6,753 nucleotides of DNA. It comes from Clostridiales bacterium (GTDB lineage: Bacteria > Bacillota > Clostridia > Oscillospirales > Oscillospiraceae). Positions 5,724-6,753 of the stretch are shown in pieces (within the stretch, counting starts at the first letter, position 1; the number at the start of each line of letters is the position of its first letter). The notes under the pieces were generated by a model. That model ran no database searches. It was given only the letters and a program-made list of their open reading frames with translations, and was not told where the DNA came from. Made by a program: the position numbers and the translations under genes. The stretch covers positions 1-6,753 of the forward strand of contig JAAYFX010000008.1 of NCBI GenBank assembly GCA_012728025.1. Direction: 5' to 3'.

Positions 5724-6753
5724 TCATGTTTCAGCATATTGCAACATATTTCTGCACAAAAAGAGGATTAACAGCGCCGAAAGAACATTTCCGACCCCAA
5801 GGGGGATAAGGATTGCGGCAGTTTCGGAAAACAGATTAAAGCCTGAAAGAGCCACAAACACAGCAAGGGCAATTGCGGGAATTACAATAATTATGTCAAC
5901 TAAGAAATAAAGCAACACTCCTGCCATTTTTGAAAGCGAGCCGCCCCAAATCCGCTCGACTATAATTATTCCTCCTGTGAACAAAAATCCGAAGCTTACC
6001 CTGACAATAACACACAGGGCAGTTTCAAAAGCGGTTAGTCCCAAGATATAGCCCACAGGCAGAAAAATTATAAGGGCTTCAACCAAGGCAAAGGGGAACA
6101 TTTCGCTTATGGCAAATATAAGCTTTTTAAAAGGCGGCTCCGGAATAAGGTATATATACGGTTTCATAAGCTCTAAATTAAAGCGCCCCATAGTGACGGA
6201 AAACACCATCATATATGATGAAAAAGCTATAACCGGTATTATGCCGGACTTGCTCATAAAGAAAGAAAAGCCTATAATAACAAGGGCAAAGATAATTTCA
6301 GAAGGGGAGAGTATGAAGTTTCGGGAACGTCTTCTTTCAAGCATATGTTTGTAAAATAGAGCTGATGCGCCTTCCCCTTTGCCAAGGCCGGATTTTCCAA
6401 CCCTTATCTTTTGTGGTGTAGGAGCGGCGGCGCTTCCTTCTTTCGCTGCGGAAAGGGCGTTGAAAGCGGTTTCTGTTGAGGCAAGAACATCCTCGTAGTA
6501 TTCACGGTTTGAGCGTGACATGGCGGAAAGCATGGCCAAAAAGGCAAGAACACTTATGCCCAGCCAGAAAGCCGCCTGCAAATATTCGCCTCTTAAAATA
6601 CCGTCCGCCACACCTGCCATCCAGCCGGCAAAGGGAAAACTGCGGAGCAAAAGCCCGTTTCCGGCGGACACCAGAACATTCAGCACATCATTCTGGTTTT
6701 TGAATACCTGAAATACTATAATGGCACAAAGTAAAATTATATAAGCCATGAAG
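5724..6753 (-). CDS. C-terminal part of multi-spanning membrane protein, putative ABC exporter family (partial at 5' end)
   Basis: At least 341 residues are encoded and the frame stays open to the window edge; the Met codon at 6747-6749 is preceded by an in-frame Phe codon, so it is probably internal. Hydrophobic segments are spread through the protein (about 2-16, 54-77, 150-185, 208-240, 243-264, 275-300 and 310-332 of the visible part). A polar, basic stretch (about 78-145) contains REYYEDVLASTE (82-93) and a Lys/Gly/Ala-rich section. With MKPYIYLIPEPPFKKL (195-210), this resembles clostridial proteins annotated as 'putative ABC exporter', usually 500 or more residues, which would place about a third of the protein upstream of the window. 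Such genes often sit beside an ABC ATPase gene, which would lie outside the right edge. The substrate is unknown. It converges on opuAC and shows no functional link to it. The membrane protein call is firm; the family name is from memory. Confidence 0.7.
   Translation of the reverse strand, partial: FMAYIILLCAIIVFQVFKNQNDVLNVLVSAGNGLLLRSFPFAGWMAGVADGILRGEYLQAAFWLGISVLAFLAMLSAMSRSNREYYEDVLASTETAFNALSAAKEGSAAAPTPQKIRVGKSGLGKGEGASALFYKHMLERRRSRNFILSPSEIIFALVIIGFSFFMSKSGIIPVIAFSSYMMVFSVTMGRFNLELMKPYIYLIPEPPFKKLIFAISEMFPFALVEALIIFLPVGYILGLTAFETALCVIVRVSFGFLFTGGIIIVERIWGGSLSKMAGVLLYFLVDIIIVIPAIALAVFVALSGFNLFSETAAILIPLGVGNVLSALLILFLCRNMLQYAET

Noticed and set aside
5579..5809. Plus-strand 76-residue frame after opuAC
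   Set aside because: It overlaps the end of opuAC, runs through the terminator hairpin and into the convergent gene, and has no ribosome binding site or domain.

Overview
The window looks like chromosomal DNA from a low-to-moderate GC Gram-positive bacterium, most likely a member of the Clostridia. Supporting signs are AGGAGG-type ribosome binding sites, AT-rich spacers with consensus sigma-A promoters, two lipoproteins with lipoboxes, the tail of a TmcAL-like gene, and a membrane protein that resembles a 'putative ABC exporter' family I associate with clostridia. This taxonomic reading is inference; there is no rRNA or other marker gene. I see no mobile element, CRISPR array, tRNA or rRNA.

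Layout. Bases 2-166 are the 3' end of a plus-strand gene, probably tmcAL (tRNA-Met cytidine acetate ligase). A 222-base AT-rich spacer with weak hairpins and a promoter leads to a lipoprotein of the branched-chain amino acid type substrate-binding family (389-1609), with no transporter partner in view. After a 209-base spacer with a 13-bp perfect hairpin and a good promoter comes a GntR-type regulator with a C-terminal RCK_C (TrkA_C) domain (1819-2445). This is the architecture of BusR, the c-di-AMP-responsive repressor of glycine betaine uptake. A strong terminator follows it. Then come a separate promoter, a perfect 10-8-10 inverted repeat placed at the predicted transcription start, and the tight operon opuAA-opuAB-opuAC (2630-5591), which encodes a complete compatible-solute ABC importer: ATPase with CBS domains, permease and lipoprotein receptor. 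A 15-bp hairpin closes the operon. It is shared with a convergent minus-strand gene (5724 to the right edge) for a multi-spanning membrane protein whose N terminus lies outside the window.

How the parts work together. The central unit, about 1800-5680, reads as an osmoprotection module. By analogy with BusR in Streptococcus and Lactococcus, c-di-AMP would bind the RCK_C domain and strengthen repression at the inverted repeat, shutting off opuA when turgor or potassium is high. The CBS domains of OpuAA, followed by a short acidic tail, suggest a second control on transport itself, by ionic strength and possibly c-di-AMP. The parts are known from other Firmicutes. The points of interest here are the explicit promoter-operator layout, the unfused three-gene opuA next to a BusR homologue, and the possible two-level c-di-AMP control. 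The flanking genes have no evident link to it.
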